A stretch of DNA of 64,000 bases, taken from positions 124,001 through 188,000 of the forward strand of contig NZ_JOEA01000005.1 of the NCBI RefSeq assembly GCF_000719115.1, in the 5' to 3' direction. The position numbers and the translations under genes were made by a program. Below the pieces are notes generated by a model, which was not told where the DNA came from, made no database searches, and worked only from the letters and a program-made list of their open reading frames with translations. Below, in pieces: positions 9,301 through 18,511 of this stretch. How positions within the stretch are numbered: position 1 is the first letter of the stretch; each line of letters starts with the position of its first letter. Source of the DNA: Lentzea albidocapillata (lineage in GTDB: Bacteria > Actinomycetota > Actinomycetes > Mycobacteriales > Pseudonocardiaceae).

Positions 9301-12300
9301 TCCAGGTGGAGTCCGACCCTGGTGCCCTTGCCGACACCGTTGGCGCGCAACCATTCGGCCACACCCGAGGCCCTGCGGTCGAGCTGCGCGTAGGTGAGCT
9401 CGGTGCCGCCGCGTAGTGCGGGACGGTCCGGGTGTGCCACGACCTGACGCCCGAACAGCTCGGCCAGGTGGGCAGCCGGCATCTCGCGGGACTCCGACGA
9501 GCTCCACCCGAGCACCTCGGCGCGCTGGGCGGCGTCGAGCAGTGCGATCTCCCGCACGGACGTGCCGGGCAGCGCGGCGACTGTGGTGAGGATGCGTTCG
9601 AGCTGGTCCAGCAGCGCCTCCACGGTGGCGTCGTCGAACGCGCCGGTGGAGTACTCGCACAGCAGAGCCAGCTGGCCGTCGACGTCGACGACGAGCTTCA
9701 GCGGGTAGCGCCCCTGCTCCAGCAACGCGGGTGAGTCGAACTCGTCCGCGTCGTCACCGTCATCGCCGTCGTCGAACCCGCCGGGCAGGTTCTGGACCGC
9801 GACGATGCTCTCGAACAGCCTCGGCACACCGGCCACGCGCTGGATGTCGACCAGCGGCGAGTGCTCGAACCGCTGCGCGGCGACCTGGCCGTCCTGGACG
9901 GTCCGCAGCCACTGGTCGAACGGGGTGCGGTCGCCAGGGACCTTGATCCGCACGGGCAGCGTGTTGATGAACAGTCCGACGATGGACTCGACACCGGCCA
10001 GCGCGGCCGGGCGTCCCGAGACGGTGAGGCCGAAGACGACGTCGTCGTCACCGCTGTGCGACGCCAACAACAACGCCCACGCGGCCTGCACGACGGCGCT
10101 GATCGTGACGCGCTCGCGCCGTGCGAGTCCCTCAAGGGCGAGAGCGACGCTCTCGGGCAGTTCGCGGTGGCGCCTGCCCTGCTCCCAGTGCACACGGGTG
10201 GTGCGGTCGACCGGCAGCGCCGTGGGCGAGGTGAAGCCGTCGAGGTACTCGCGCCAGAAGTCGTCGGCGGAGGGCTGTTCCTGAAGCCAGGCGATGTAGT
10301 CGCGGTAGGGCCGCACCGGGGGCAGGGACTGTCCCCGGTAGGCCGCGAACACCTCGTCCCAGACCAGCGGGATGCTCCAGCCGTCGAGGTACAGGTGGTG
10401 GAACGTGAACACGACCCACTGGCGGTCGCCCCGGTCGGCCACGTACACCCGCAGCAACGGCGCCGTCGTGACGTCGAACCCGCGCCGCTGGTCGGCGTCG
10501 AGCAGGTCGTCCAGAGCGGCGGCAGGGTCGGCGACGGAGGTCCAGTCGAGCACCTCGAACGGGACGTCGACCCCGCCGATGACCACCTGCAGCGGTTCCT
10601 CGACGCCCTCCCACACGAACGCGCTGCGCAACGCGGGATGGCGGCCGACGACGGTGCGCCAGGCTTCCCGGAGCGCCGCCGCGTCGAGCGGCCCGCGCAG
10701 CTCGCGCACGTCCTGCGCCCAGTACACGGCGGTGTCGGCGGGCGCCTCCAGGACGTGGAAGAGCATGCCCTGTTGCATGGGCGACAACGGGTACGCGTCG
10801 ACCAGGTCCGGCACCCGTGCCCGCAGGGGCTCCAGGTCGGCCAGCGGCTTCACGGTGACCGACGTGGCGGTGGCGACGCCCGTGTGGGCGGCGATCTGCT
10901 GGATGGTCTGGTGCGTGAAGATGTCGGCGATCTTCAGCTCCAGGCCCGCCTCCCGGGCCCTGGCGACGATCTTGAGGCTGACGATCGAGTCGCCGCCCAG
11001 TTCGAAGTAGTTGTCGTGGACGCCGACGCGTTCGACGCCGAGCACTTCCGACCACACCGCGGCGAGCGCGCGTTCGACGTCGGTGCTGGGCGCCTCGTGG
11101 CTCGCGGAGTCCGGCGCCTCAGGCAGCGGCAGTGCGCGCTTGTCGAGCTTTCCGTTGCTGTTCAACGGCAACTCGTCGAGCGGCACGATCGCCGACGGCA
11201 CCAGGAACTCGGGCAGCCGTTCGCCGAGGAACGCGCGCAGGTCCGCCGGTTCAGCGGTGCCCACGACGTAGGCGACGAGCCGCTTGCCTTGCGGCAGCTC
11301 GCGAACGACCACGGCGGCGTTGGCGATGTCCGGGTGGCCGGCGAGCACGTGCTCGACCTCGCCCGGTTCCACCCGGAAGCCGCGGATCTTGACCTGGTCG
11401 TCGGTGCGACCGACGAAGTCCACCGCACCGTCGGCACCCCACCGCACCAGGTCACCGGTGCGGTACATCCGCGTACCAGGCGCGTACGGGTCGGGAACGA
11501 ACCGCTCGGCGGCCAGGTCCGCTCGACCCGCGTAACCGCGCGCCAGACCGGTGCCACCGATGTACAGCTCTCCCGGCATGCCGACCGGCGTCGGCTGGAG
11601 CCAGCGGTCGAGCACGGAGAAGCGCAAGCCGCGCAGGGCATCGCCGATGGGCACGGTGGCCGGGCCCAGCCGTCCGGTGTGCATGTCGTGGAACGACGCG
11701 TACACAGTGGACTCAGTCGGGCCGTACATGTTGTAGATCGCCACGGACGGGTTCGCGTCGAGGACCTTGCGCGCCTGGACCGGAGACATGCCCTCGCCAC
11801 CGGCGAGGACCTTGCGGTGCCCGGAGAAAACGCCGGGGTCGGTGTCCGCAAGCTGGTGGAACAGACCGGTGGTCATGAACGACAACGTGACGCCGTGCGC
11901 CGGGTAGAACGTGGCGACGTCCAGTCGCTCGGCGAGGTTCGCGGGAGCCACGGCGAGCGTCGCACCGCTCAGCAACGCCGTCCAGATCTCCCAGGTGGAG
12001 GCGTCGAACGACACCGCGGCCATGTGCGCCACGACATCGCCGGGGCGAGCGGCGACCGCTGGGTCGAGCACGACCCGCACGACACCTTCCTCGGTGACCT
12101 CGACGCCCTTGGGCACACCGGTCGAGCCCGACGTGAACATCGTGTAGACGAGCCGCTCAGGCAACGACTCCAGCAGGCCGCCGGGTTCGCCGTCGAGATC
12201 GGCCAGATCGATCACGCCAAGACTCGGTGCGTCCAGGGCGTAGTCGCCACGGGACACCACAAGTTCGACGCCGGCGGCGGTCTGCACGTCACGCAACCGG

Positions 12301-15300
12301 CCGTGCGGCAACGCGGGATCAAGCGGCACATACGTGCCACCCGCCTGCACCACACCGAGAATCGCGATGACGAGATCCGCGGACCGCTCGAACCACAGCC
12401 CGACCCGCGTCTCCGCACCGACTCCGGCGGCGCGCAGACCCGAAGCAACCCGAGTCACCCGCTCGCCCAGTTCGGCATAGGTCAGTTCACGGTCACCATC
12501 ACGAACAGCCACCTCGTCGGCGAAGCGGCCGACTGCAAGACGGAACCGCTCGGCCAGCCCGACGAAGGGTTCGTCCACCACAGGACCCAGGCCCCACCCG
12601 GTGACGGGCGCGGGAGTCACCTCGCGCACGGCGGCGGCAGGCTGCCGGGCGGCGGCGGTGAGCACCTCGGCCAGCTGACCGAGCAGACGCTCCACAGTGG
12701 ACGGGTCGAAGGCGCCGGTGGAGAAGTTGGCCTCGACCTTCAGGGTCGCCTCGAGGTCGACGGCGAGGATCATCGGGTAGTGCATCTGCTCGACCGAGTC
12801 GGTCGAGGCGAACAGCTCCTCGGGGTCCTCCTCGCCCTCCTCCGGCGCCTCGCCCTGCGGGTAGTTGCCGAAGACGAGCATGCTGTCGAACAGGCCACCG
12901 GTGGCCACGCGCTGGATGTCGGCGAGCGGCGTGTGCTCGTGCCGCTGCACGGCGACCTGGTTCTCCTGCAGTTCGCCGAGCCAGTCCGCGAACGACCGCT
13001 CCCACGCCACCTTCACCCGCACGGGCAGGGTGTTGATGAACAGGCCGACGATCGACTCCACCCCGGCCAGGTCGGCGGGACGCCCGGACACGGTCAGGCC
13101 GAACACGACGTCGTCCTCGCCCGAGTAGGCCGACAGCAGCACGGCCCACGCCGCCTGCACGACGGTCGACAGGGTGACGCGCCGGTCGCGGGCCAGGGCG
13201 ACGAGTGCCGTCGTGACGTCGCGGGGCAGCGCCAGTTCGCGCCGGTCCTGGGCCCAGTGCTCGCGCACCACCCGGTCGACCGGCAACGGCGTCGCCGAGT
13301 CGAACCCGGCGAGGTACTCGCGCCAGAACGCCTCGGCCTCGGCGGAGTCACGCTGTGCCAGCCACGCGATGAAGTCCCGGTACGGCCGCACCGGCGGCAG
13401 CGACTCGCCCTGGTAGGCGGCGGTGACCTCGTCCCACAGCAGCGGGATGCTCCAGCCGTCGGCGTAGAGGTGGTGGAACGCCAGCAGGATCCAGTGGCGG
13501 CCGCGTCCGCTGGCGACGTGCACGCGCAGCAGTGGCGCGGTGGCGAGATCGCACCCGCGAGCGCGGTCGTCAGCGAGCAACTGCTCGACGGCGGCGTCGG
13601 GATCGGTGACGTCAGACCAGTCGTGCACCTCGAACGGCACCTGGGCATCGCCCATGACGACCTGGAGCGGCTCGCGCACACCCGACCAGACGAAGCCGGT
13701 GCGCAGCGCGGGGTGCCGATCGAGCACGAGCTGCCAGGCCGCGCGCATGGCGTCGACGTCGAGGTCGCCGGTCAGCTCCCGCACGTCCTGCGTCCAGTAC
13801 ACGCCGCTGTCCGGTGACTCGACGGCGTGGAAGAGCATGCCCTGCTGCAACGGCGACAACGGGTAGGCGTCGGTCAGTCCGGGCGTGCGCGCGACCAGAG
13901 CGTCCAAAGAGGACTGGTCGAGGGCCGCCAGCGCGACGTCGGACGGCGTCAGGCCGTGCGCGCCGGACCGGCAGTGGTCGACGATGCCGGCCAACGCGGC
14001 CAGGTAGGCCTCGGCGAGCCGTTCGATCGTCGAACGCTCGTGCAGGTTGGTGCTGTACTGCAGCTCCACGGACAGCGTTCCGTCGGCGGCCTGGACGACC
14101 TCGACGCCGAGCACGTGCGAGCGCAGGCCGCCATCACCTTCGGCGGGGCCGCACAGGTCCTCGGAGAGCTCGCGGGCGAACAGTCCCACGGCGTCGTCCT
14201 CGGCCGCGTCGACACCACCGAGGTAGTTGAAGACGACCGGGCGCGCCAGGGCGTTGCGGAGCTGCTCGTCCCGCTCGCGCAGGACGGTGTAGCCGACACC
14301 GCGGCGCGGCACGGCGCGCAGCTGTTCCTTGACCGCCTTGATGACACCGGCGACGTCCCCGAGGTCGGCGTGGTGCAGCCCGACGGGGTGGATCGCGGTG
14401 AACCAGCCGACGGTGCGGCTGAGGTCGATGCCGTCGGCGATCGCCTCGCGTCCGTGGCTCTCCAGGTCGATGGCGGCGGCGCCGGTGCCGGTCCACCGTC
14501 CGAGTACCTGGAGCAGTGCGGCCAGAAGCAGTTCGTGGCCCTGGGTGCGGTAGGCGCGGTGGGCGTGGGTGAGCAGCATTGAAGTGCGATCCGCGTCGAG
14601 GGCGACGCGAACGGACTCGGTCGAGTCCTCGGTGTTGGGGCCGTCGAGGTCGGTGGGCACAGGAGTCGTCGTCCGGACGACCTCACGCCACCAGGGCAGC
14701 TCGTCGCGCGGGTCGAACGCCTCCAGTGCGGCGGCCCAGTCCTGGTACGACGTGGTCTTCGGCGCGAGCGCGCCGGCGGAGTACGCGGTGTCGAGATCTT
14801 CCAGCAGGACGTTCCAGGAGACCGCGTCCACGACGTAGTGGTGCACGGTGAGGCCGAACCACGCGGGCTTGTCGCCGCGATCCACGTACACGGCACGCAG
14901 CAGCGGCCCGTTCGTGAGGCTCAGGGACGTCTGCGCCGTGGTCATGGCCGCGGTGACGGCCTCGTCCAGCGCCGCGCCGTCGAGGTCCGTCCTCAGCACG
15001 GTCACGAGCTCGGCGGTCTCGGCGGGAGCGTTCTCCTGGGTGTCGCCGTTCAGGCGCAGCCGCAGGGCGTCGTGGTGGGCGACGACGGTGCCGAGCGCGG
15101 CGCGCATCGTGTCCGCGTCGGTTCCCGGTGCCAGCTCGAACATGCCGGACCAGTTGAAGTGGTCGCGTTGCGGCAGGTTCTCGCGCAGGAACCAGCTCTG
15201 GATGGGCGTGAACGCCACGGGGCCGCTGACGGTGCCCTGGTCGACCGAGCTGGGCTCGGAGGTGCCGACGCGGGCGGCGAGCTCGTGGACGGTCTGGTGC

Positions 15301-18299
15301 GTGAAGAGGTCGGCGATCTCCAGCCGCAGCCCGGCGGCACGGGACCGCGAGACGATCTGGAGGCTGACGATCGAGTCGCCGCCCAGTTCGAAGAAGTTGT
15401 CGTGGACGCCGACCCGTTCGACGCCGAGGACCTGCGACCACACCTCGGCGAGCGTGCGTTCGGCATCGGTGCTGGGCGGTTCGTACGCGGTGGTGCTCTC
15501 GGGTGCGCCGGGGTCGGGCAGCGCGCGCACGTCGAGCTTTCCGTTGGTGTTCAACGGCAACTCGTCGAGCAGCACGATCGCCGACGGCACCAGGAACTCC
15601 GGCAGACGTTCGGCGAGGAAGGGCCGGAGGTCTGCCTGCTCGGCGGTGCTCACGACATAGGCGATCAGGCGCTTGTCGGTCACGATCACGGCGGCGTTCG
15701 CGACGTCCGGGTGACCGACGAGCACGTGCTCGACCTCGCCCGGCTCGACCCGGAAGCCGCGGATCTTCACCTGGTTGTCGGTGCGGCCAACAAAATCGAC
15801 CGCGCCATCCGCACCCCACCGCACCAGGTCACCAGTGCGGTACATCCGCGCACCGGGCACGTACGGGTCAGCGACGAACCGTTCCGCGGCCAGGTCCGCC
15901 CGGCCCGCATAACCACGTGCGAGGCCGGTTCCGCCGATGTACAACTCTCCCGGCACACCGACGGGCGTCGGCTGGAGCCAGCGGTCCAGCACGTAGAAAC
16001 GCAGGCCCCGCAAAGCGGTGCCGATCGGGACCGACGACGGCCCGAGCCGTCCGGTGTGCATGTCGTGGAACGACGCGTACACAGTGGACTCGGTGGGGCC
16101 GTACATGTTGTAAATAGCCACGGCTGGGTTCGCGTCGAGCACCTTGCGCGCCTGGAGAGGCGACATCGCCTCGCCACCGGCGAGAACCTTGCGGTGTCCC
16201 GAGAACACGGCTGGATCGGTGTCGGCGAGCTGGTGGAACAGACCCGTGGTCATGAACGACAACGTGACGTCGTGCTCAGCGAAGAGCTTGGCGACGTCCA
16301 GCCGCTCAGCCAGGTTCGCGGAGGCCACGGCGAGCGTTGCGCCGCTCAGCAACGCGGTCCAGATCTCCCAGGTCGACGCGTCGAACGACACGGCGGCCAT
16401 GTGCGCGACCACGTCACCAGGCTCGGCGGTCACCGCCGGGTCGAGAACGACCCGCACGACGCCTTCCTCGGTGACCTCGACGCCCTTCGGCACGCCGGTC
16501 GAACCCGACGTGAACATCGTGTAGACCAGACGATCAGGCGTGGCAACGAGTTCCGGCCATTCGGCCGCCCCGGTCACCAGGTCGGCGAACTCGACGACGC
16601 GCGGACCGTCCAGGGCGTAGTCGCCACGGGACACCACCAGCTCGACGCCGGCGGCGGTCTGCACATCGCGAAGCCGGCCGTGCGGCAACGCGGGATCAAG
16701 CGGCACATACGTTCCGCCTGCCTGCGCCACAGCCAGGATCGCGACGACGAGGTCAGCCGATCGCTCGAACCACAGGCCGACCCGCGTCTCCGCGCCAACA
16801 CCGGCGGCGCGCAGGCCCGACGCGACCCGCGCCACCCGCTCGCCCAGCTCGGCGTAGGTCAGCACGGAGTCAGCGGCACGAACGGCCGGCCGGTCGCCGA
16901 ACTCGGTGACAGCCGAACGGAACCGCTCGGCCAGGCCGACGTACGGCTCGTCGAACGCGGGGCCCGTGCCCCAGCCGGTCGCCGGCGTCGGCGTCATCTC
17001 ACGCACGGGCCGGTCAGGACCGGCGACCGCGGCGGCCAGCAGGGCCTGCAGCTGGTCGAGCAGCCGGGCGACGGTGGCCTCGTCGAACGCGCCGGTGGAG
17101 AACTCGGCCTCGATCTTGAGCGTGTCCTCCAGGTCGACCGCGAACGCGATCGGGTAGTTGACCTGCTCGATCGAGTCGAGGGCGCCGAAGCGGTCCTCGT
17201 CGCCGTCGCTCTCTTCGTCCTCTTCGGACAGCAGCGCCTGCGGGTAGTTGCCGAACACCACGATGCTGTCGAAGACACCGCTGCCGCGCGGCAGTTCCGA
17301 CCACCGCTTGATGTCCGAGAGCGCGGTGAACTCGTAGCGCTGGACCGCGACCTGGTTCGCCTGCAGTTCCCCCAGCCAGTCGGCGAAGGAACGCTCCCAC
17401 GACACCCGCACACGGACGGGCAGCGTGTTGATGAAGACGCCCACCATGGACTCGACGCCGGGCAGGTCGGCCGGGCGGCCGGACACGGTGAGGCCGTAGA
17501 CGACCTCGTCGTCACCGGAGTAGGCGGACAGCAGAAGTGCCCACGCCGCCTGGATCACCGTGGACGGCGTGACGCGCCTGCGCCGGGCGAGGTCCATGAT
17601 CGAGGTGGTCAGGTCCTCCGGCAGCTCGGCGCGGCGGCGTCCCTGGGCCCAGTGGTCGCGGACCGAGTGGTCGACGGGCAACGCCGTCGGGGCGTCGAAG
17701 CCGGCCAGGTAGTCGCGCCAGAAGGCTTCCGCCTCCGCGCGGTCGCGCTTGCCCAGCCAGGCGATGAAGTCGCGGTAGGGGCGAACTGGTTCGAGATCGG
17801 GGGTCGTGCCGCGGCACAGGGCGTCGTAGGTGGCGCCGACCTCTTCGAGGACGACGGGCACGCTCCAGCCGTCGCACAGCCCGGAGTAGAGGGCCCACAC
17901 CATCCGGTGGTGGCTGGTGCCGTCGTTGATGACGTGCACGCGCATGAGCGGTGGCTTGGTGAGGTCGAAGCCCTGGGCGCGGTCGTGGGCGAGCAGCTCG
18001 TCGAGCGCGGCCTGCTGGTCGGTCACGGCGGTCCAGTCGTGCACCTGGAACGGCACCTGGAGATCACTCATGACGACCTGGAGCGGCTCGGGCACGCCCT
18101 CCCACACGAATCCGGTGCGCAGCACGGCGTGGCGGGCGACCACCAGTTCCCACGAGCGCCGCATGGCGTCGAGGTCAAGCACCCCGTCGAACTCGTAGAG
18201 CCCCTGCGCCCAGTAGACGCCCTTGTCCGATTGCGCCTCCAGGACGTGGAACAGCATGCCCTGCTGAACTGGCGCCAACGGATACATATCTTCGATCAC
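6336..18299 (-). CDS. Trimodular NRPS, C-A-T-E / C-A-T / C-A-T-E (modules 8-10)
   Basis: The product has 3,987 residues. Module 8 (about 1-1450) is C-A-T-E, module 9 (1450-2480) C-A-T, and module 10 (2480-3987) C-A-T-E with no thioesterase. The C8 active-site motif is degenerate (YSGLCDG), while C9 (HHLYADG) and C10 (HHLYLDG) are intact. By-eye adenylation codes are D-A-W-F-L-G-M-V-Y-K for A8 and A9 (Leu-like hydrophobic) and D-T-F-L-V-G-A-M-T-K for A10 (unassigned). Carrier serines lie in LGGDSIVSL or LGGDSIACL. The start chosen is GTG 18299, with GGGGAGGG 7 nt upstream. It gives the short VIEDMYPLAPVQQGML N-terminus usual for a C domain receiving its donor in trans. The frame is open for 42 more codons upstream, without a good site. 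E10 carries a 55-residue in-frame insertion encoded by a palindrome, and its NYLG motif reads NFTG. Confidence 0.95.
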   Translation of the reverse strand: MIEDMYPLAPVQQGMLFHVLEAQSDKGVYWAQGLYEFDGVLDLDAMRRSWELVVARHAVLRTGFVWEGVPEPLQVVMSDLQVPFQVHDWTAVTDQQAALDELLAHDRAQGFDLTKPPLMRVHVINDGTSHHRMVWALYSGLCDGWSVPVVLEEVGATYDALCRGTTPDLEPVRPYRDFIAWLGKRDRAEAEAFWRDYLAGFDAPTALPVDHSVRDHWAQGRRRAELPEDLTTSIMDLARRRRVTPSTVIQAAWALLLSAYSGDDEVVYGLTVSGRPADLPGVESMVGVFINTLPVRVRVSWERSFADWLGELQANQVAVQRYEFTALSDIKRWSELPRGSGVFDSIVVFGNYPQALLSEEDEESDGDEDRFGALDSIEQVNYPIAFAVDLEDTLKIEAEFSTGAFDEATVARLLDQLQALLAAAVAGPDRPVREMTPTPATGWGTGPAFDEPYVGLAERFRSAVTEFGDRPAVRAADSVLTYAELGERVARVASGLRAAGVGAETRVGLWFERSADLVVAILAVAQAGGTYVPLDPALPHGRLRDVQTAAGVELVVSRGDYALDGPRVVEFADLVTGAAEWPELVATPDRLVYTMFTSGSTGVPKGVEVTEEGVVRVVLDPAVTAEPGDVVAHMAAVSFDASTWEIWTALLSGATLAVASANLAERLDVAKLFAEHDVTLSFMTTGLFHQLADTDPAVFSGHRKVLAGGEAMSPLQARKVLDANPAVAIYNMYGPTESTVYASFHDMHTGRLGPSSVPIGTALRGLRFYVLDRWLQPTPVGVPGELYIGGTGLARGYAGRADLAAERFVADPYVPGARMYRTGDLVRWGADGAVDFVGRTDNQVKIRGFRVEPGEVEHVLVGHPDVANAAVIVTDKRLIAYVVSTAEQADLRPFLAERLPEFLVPSAIVLLDELPLNTNGKLDVRALPDPGAPESTTAYEPPSTDAERTLAEVWSQVLGVERVGVHDNFFELGGDSIVSLQIVSRSRAAGLRLEIADLFTHQTVHELAARVGTSEPSSVDQGTVSGPVAFTPIQSWFLRENLPQRDHFNWSGMFELAPGTDADTMRAALGTVVAHHDALRLRLNGDTQENAPAETAELVTVLRTDLDGAALDEAVTAAMTTAQTSLSLTNGPLLRAVYVDRGDKPAWFGLTVHHYVVDAVSWNVLLEDLDTAYSAGALAPKTTSYQDWAAALEAFDPRDELPWWREVVRTTTPVPTDLDGPNTEDSTESVRVALDADRTSMLLTHAHRAYRTQGHELLLAALLQVLGRWTGTGAAAIDLESHGREAIADGIDLSRTVGWFTAIHPVGLHHADLGDVAGVIKAVKEQLRAVPRRGVGYTVLRERDEQLRNALARPVVFNYLGGVDAAEDDAVGLFARELSEDLCGPAEGDGGLRSHVLGVEVVQAADGTLSVELQYSTNLHERSTIERLAEAYLAALAGIVDHCRSGAHGLTPSDVALAALDQSSLDALVARTPGLTDAYPLSPLQQGMLFHAVESPDSGVYWTQDVRELTGDLDVDAMRAAWQLVLDRHPALRTGFVWSGVREPLQVVMGDAQVPFEVHDWSDVTDPDAAVEQLLADDRARGCDLATAPLLRVHVASGRGRHWILLAFHHLYADGWSIPLLWDEVTAAYQGESLPPVRPYRDFIAWLAQRDSAEAEAFWREYLAGFDSATPLPVDRVVREHWAQDRRELALPRDVTTALVALARDRRVTLSTVVQAAWAVLLSAYSGEDDVVFGLTVSGRPADLAGVESIVGLFINTLPVRVKVAWERSFADWLGELQENQVAVQRHEHTPLADIQRVATGGLFDSMLVFGNYPQGEAPEEGEEDPEELFASTDSVEQMHYPMILAVDLEATLKVEANFSTGAFDPSTVERLLGQLAEVLTAAARQPAAAVREVTPAPVTGWGLGPVVDEPFVGLAERFRLAVGRFADEVAVRDGDRELTYAELGERVTRVASGLRAAGVGAETRVGLWFERSADLVIAILGVVQAGGTYVPLDPALPHGRLRDVQTAAGVELVVSRGDYALDAPSLGVIDLADLDGEPGGLLESLPERLVYTMFTSGSTGVPKGVEVTEEGVVRVVLDPAVAARPGDVVAHMAAVSFDASTWEIWTALLSGATLAVAPANLAERLDVATFYPAHGVTLSFMTTGLFHQLADTDPGVFSGHRKVLAGGEGMSPVQARKVLDANPSVAIYNMYGPTESTVYASFHDMHTGRLGPATVPIGDALRGLRFSVLDRWLQPTPVGMPGELYIGGTGLARGYAGRADLAAERFVPDPYAPGTRMYRTGDLVRWGADGAVDFVGRTDDQVKIRGFRVEPGEVEHVLAGHPDIANAAVVVRELPQGKRLVAYVVGTAEPADLRAFLGERLPEFLVPSAIVPLDELPLNSNGKLDKRALPLPEAPDSASHEAPSTDVERALAAVWSEVLGVERVGVHDNYFELGGDSIVSLKIVARAREAGLELKIADIFTHQTIQQIAAHTGVATATSVTVKPLADLEPLRARVPDLVDAYPLSPMQQGMLFHVLEAPADTAVYWAQDVRELRGPLDAAALREAWRTVVGRHPALRSAFVWEGVEEPLQVVIGGVDVPFEVLDWTSVADPAAALDDLLDADQRRGFDVTTAPLLRVYVADRGDRQWVVFTFHHLYLDGWSIPLVWDEVFAAYRGQSLPPVRPYRDYIAWLQEQPSADDFWREYLDGFTSPTALPVDRTTRVHWEQGRRHRELPESVALALEGLARRERVTISAVVQAAWALLLASHSGDDDVVFGLTVSGRPAALAGVESIVGLFINTLPVRIKVPGDRTPFDQWLRTVQDGQVAAQRFEHSPLVDIQRVAGVPRLFESIVAVQNLPGGFDDGDDGDDADEFDSPALLEQGRYPLKLVVDVDGQLALLCEYSTGAFDDATVEALLDQLERILTTVAALPGTSVREIALLDAAQRAEVLGWSSSESREMPAAHLAELFGRQVVAHPDRPALRGGTELTYAQLDRRASGVAEWLRANGVGKGTRVGLHLDRGAELIIAMLGVIGAGGSYVPLDPAQGTARLAQMIGTAGVGLVVTAGEWPLDIPRVRVLDASVLDLPEARGSLPVAGGPGSELYVLFTSGSTGVPKGVSLTHEGVARVCTDPAVRVEPGDVVSHLAGIGFDTGAFEIWLALLNGATLVVGPADLAERMDVGKFLREHGITASLLTTGLFHQLVETSPDVLDGLRLLVVGGDALQAQHARTARERRPDLRIVNAYGPTETTMTCTIHTLDDIGAQVPIGTPFAGMRAYVLDPWLQIVPAGVAGELFVGGPGVARGYVGRADLTAERFVPDPTGSGERLYRTGDRARWRSDGTLEFLGRADEQVKIRGFRVEPGEVEALLGTHEDVRAAAVVATSSGTGKRLVAYVVTSAGTAELRTFLRERLPDYLVPSAFVELDALPLTPNGKLDRRALPEPAAPESDGAYVAPRTDAERALAGIWTKLLGADRVGVHDNFFDLGGDSIACLQVVARARAAGLGLAVADLFTHQTVAELAAVTTAPVLIDEGPVTGPVPLTPIQRWFTKATIDDRNHWNWSGLFELAPGVDAGRLSAALDTLVTHHDALRTRLHHGPDGWQQHVAEPGEAAAFTVVQGDVQEHMDALQRSLNLANGPLVAAVLFDRGEEPSWLGLVVHHLVVDGVSWNILLEDLDAAYQGEPLGAKTTSFRRWAESVTAFADSTEVRDELPYWLEQAETAFTLPVDATGANTEDSAAVEEVTVGAAGLPNAKVLDVVLAALLQTLGEWAGTDTVVVDLEHHGRESLAPGTDLSRTVGWFTSVHPVVLRHDDLGDATGVVAAVGESLKAVPRHGVGYGALRHLTADDAEVLRLRAAPDRQININFTGGQVPRPSTFTASSDAQQATSRHLPHAPVQPVQERGAGTAMRPSDHRNTGQRLTAAALDAAVNDDEVRGLIVDELPGDLCGESTSGGLRPYALHLEIERTDEGELLVEWHHSTNLHRTETVRRVASRFREAAEALIAHLNWN
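6592..6756. repeat. 165-bp imperfect palindromic insertion inside the terminal epimerase domain
   Basis: Two 80-bp arms (6592-6671 and 6677-6756) are inverted copies around a 5-nt loop (tggtt). The outer 16 bp (AGTGCCGCGGCCGTCA and its complement) and inner 7 bp (CCTGTAC/GTACAGG) are perfect. Over 80 positions 63 pair normally, 10 are G-T and 7 are mismatched. The block is exactly 55 codons. Joining the flanks would give NFTGGQDAAVNDDEV, which aligns with NYLGGVDAAEDDAV of the module-8 epimerase, so the element looks like a clean in-frame insertion. Flanks share only an imperfect cgtcc/tgtcc. No transposase is nearby. It could be a MITE-like or palindromic protein-coding element; its family is unknown to me. 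Confidence 0.9.
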
Positions 18300-18511
18300 A
18301 GATAAGCCCTCCCCTGACGTCATTTTTACACAATCGTCATTTGCTGGGTCAAGCGATTCGCGAGACGAGTCGCAGAACATTTGCATGAGGGTCGTTCGGC
18401 GGCCGTCATCAATTAAAAACGGCACGCCGAATAGAACCGTTCATCACCGTGTAATTCATTCCCCCAGATGCGCAGACCGCGGTGCGCTGGATGCCGCCCA
18501 GCTTGAGTTGA
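18300..18511 (-). promoter_or_regulatory. Gap between the two NRPS genes with a possible internal promoter
   Basis: This 212-bp gap is the only long spacer in the cluster and is AT-richer than its surroundings. On the minus strand TTGACC (18347-18352) and TAAAAA (18323-18328) are 18 bp apart, placing a start of transcription just ahead of the ribosome site of the second NRPS. The -10 match is imperfect, so the promoter is only a candidate. No protein-coding gene or clear terminator was recognised here. Confidence 0.3.
18307..18314 (-). promoter_or_regulatory. Ribosome binding site fixing the second NRPS start
   Basis: GGGGAGGG on the minus strand lies 7 nt before GTG 18299. This favours that start over upstream in-frame candidates at 18323 and 18425, which lack a site. 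Confidence 0.75.

Noticed and set aside
18300..18425. Upstream GTG/ATG starts (18425, 18323) for the second NRPS
   Set aside because: The added residues are not C-domain-like and have no ribosome site, while GTG 18299 has GGGGAGGG at ideal distance.
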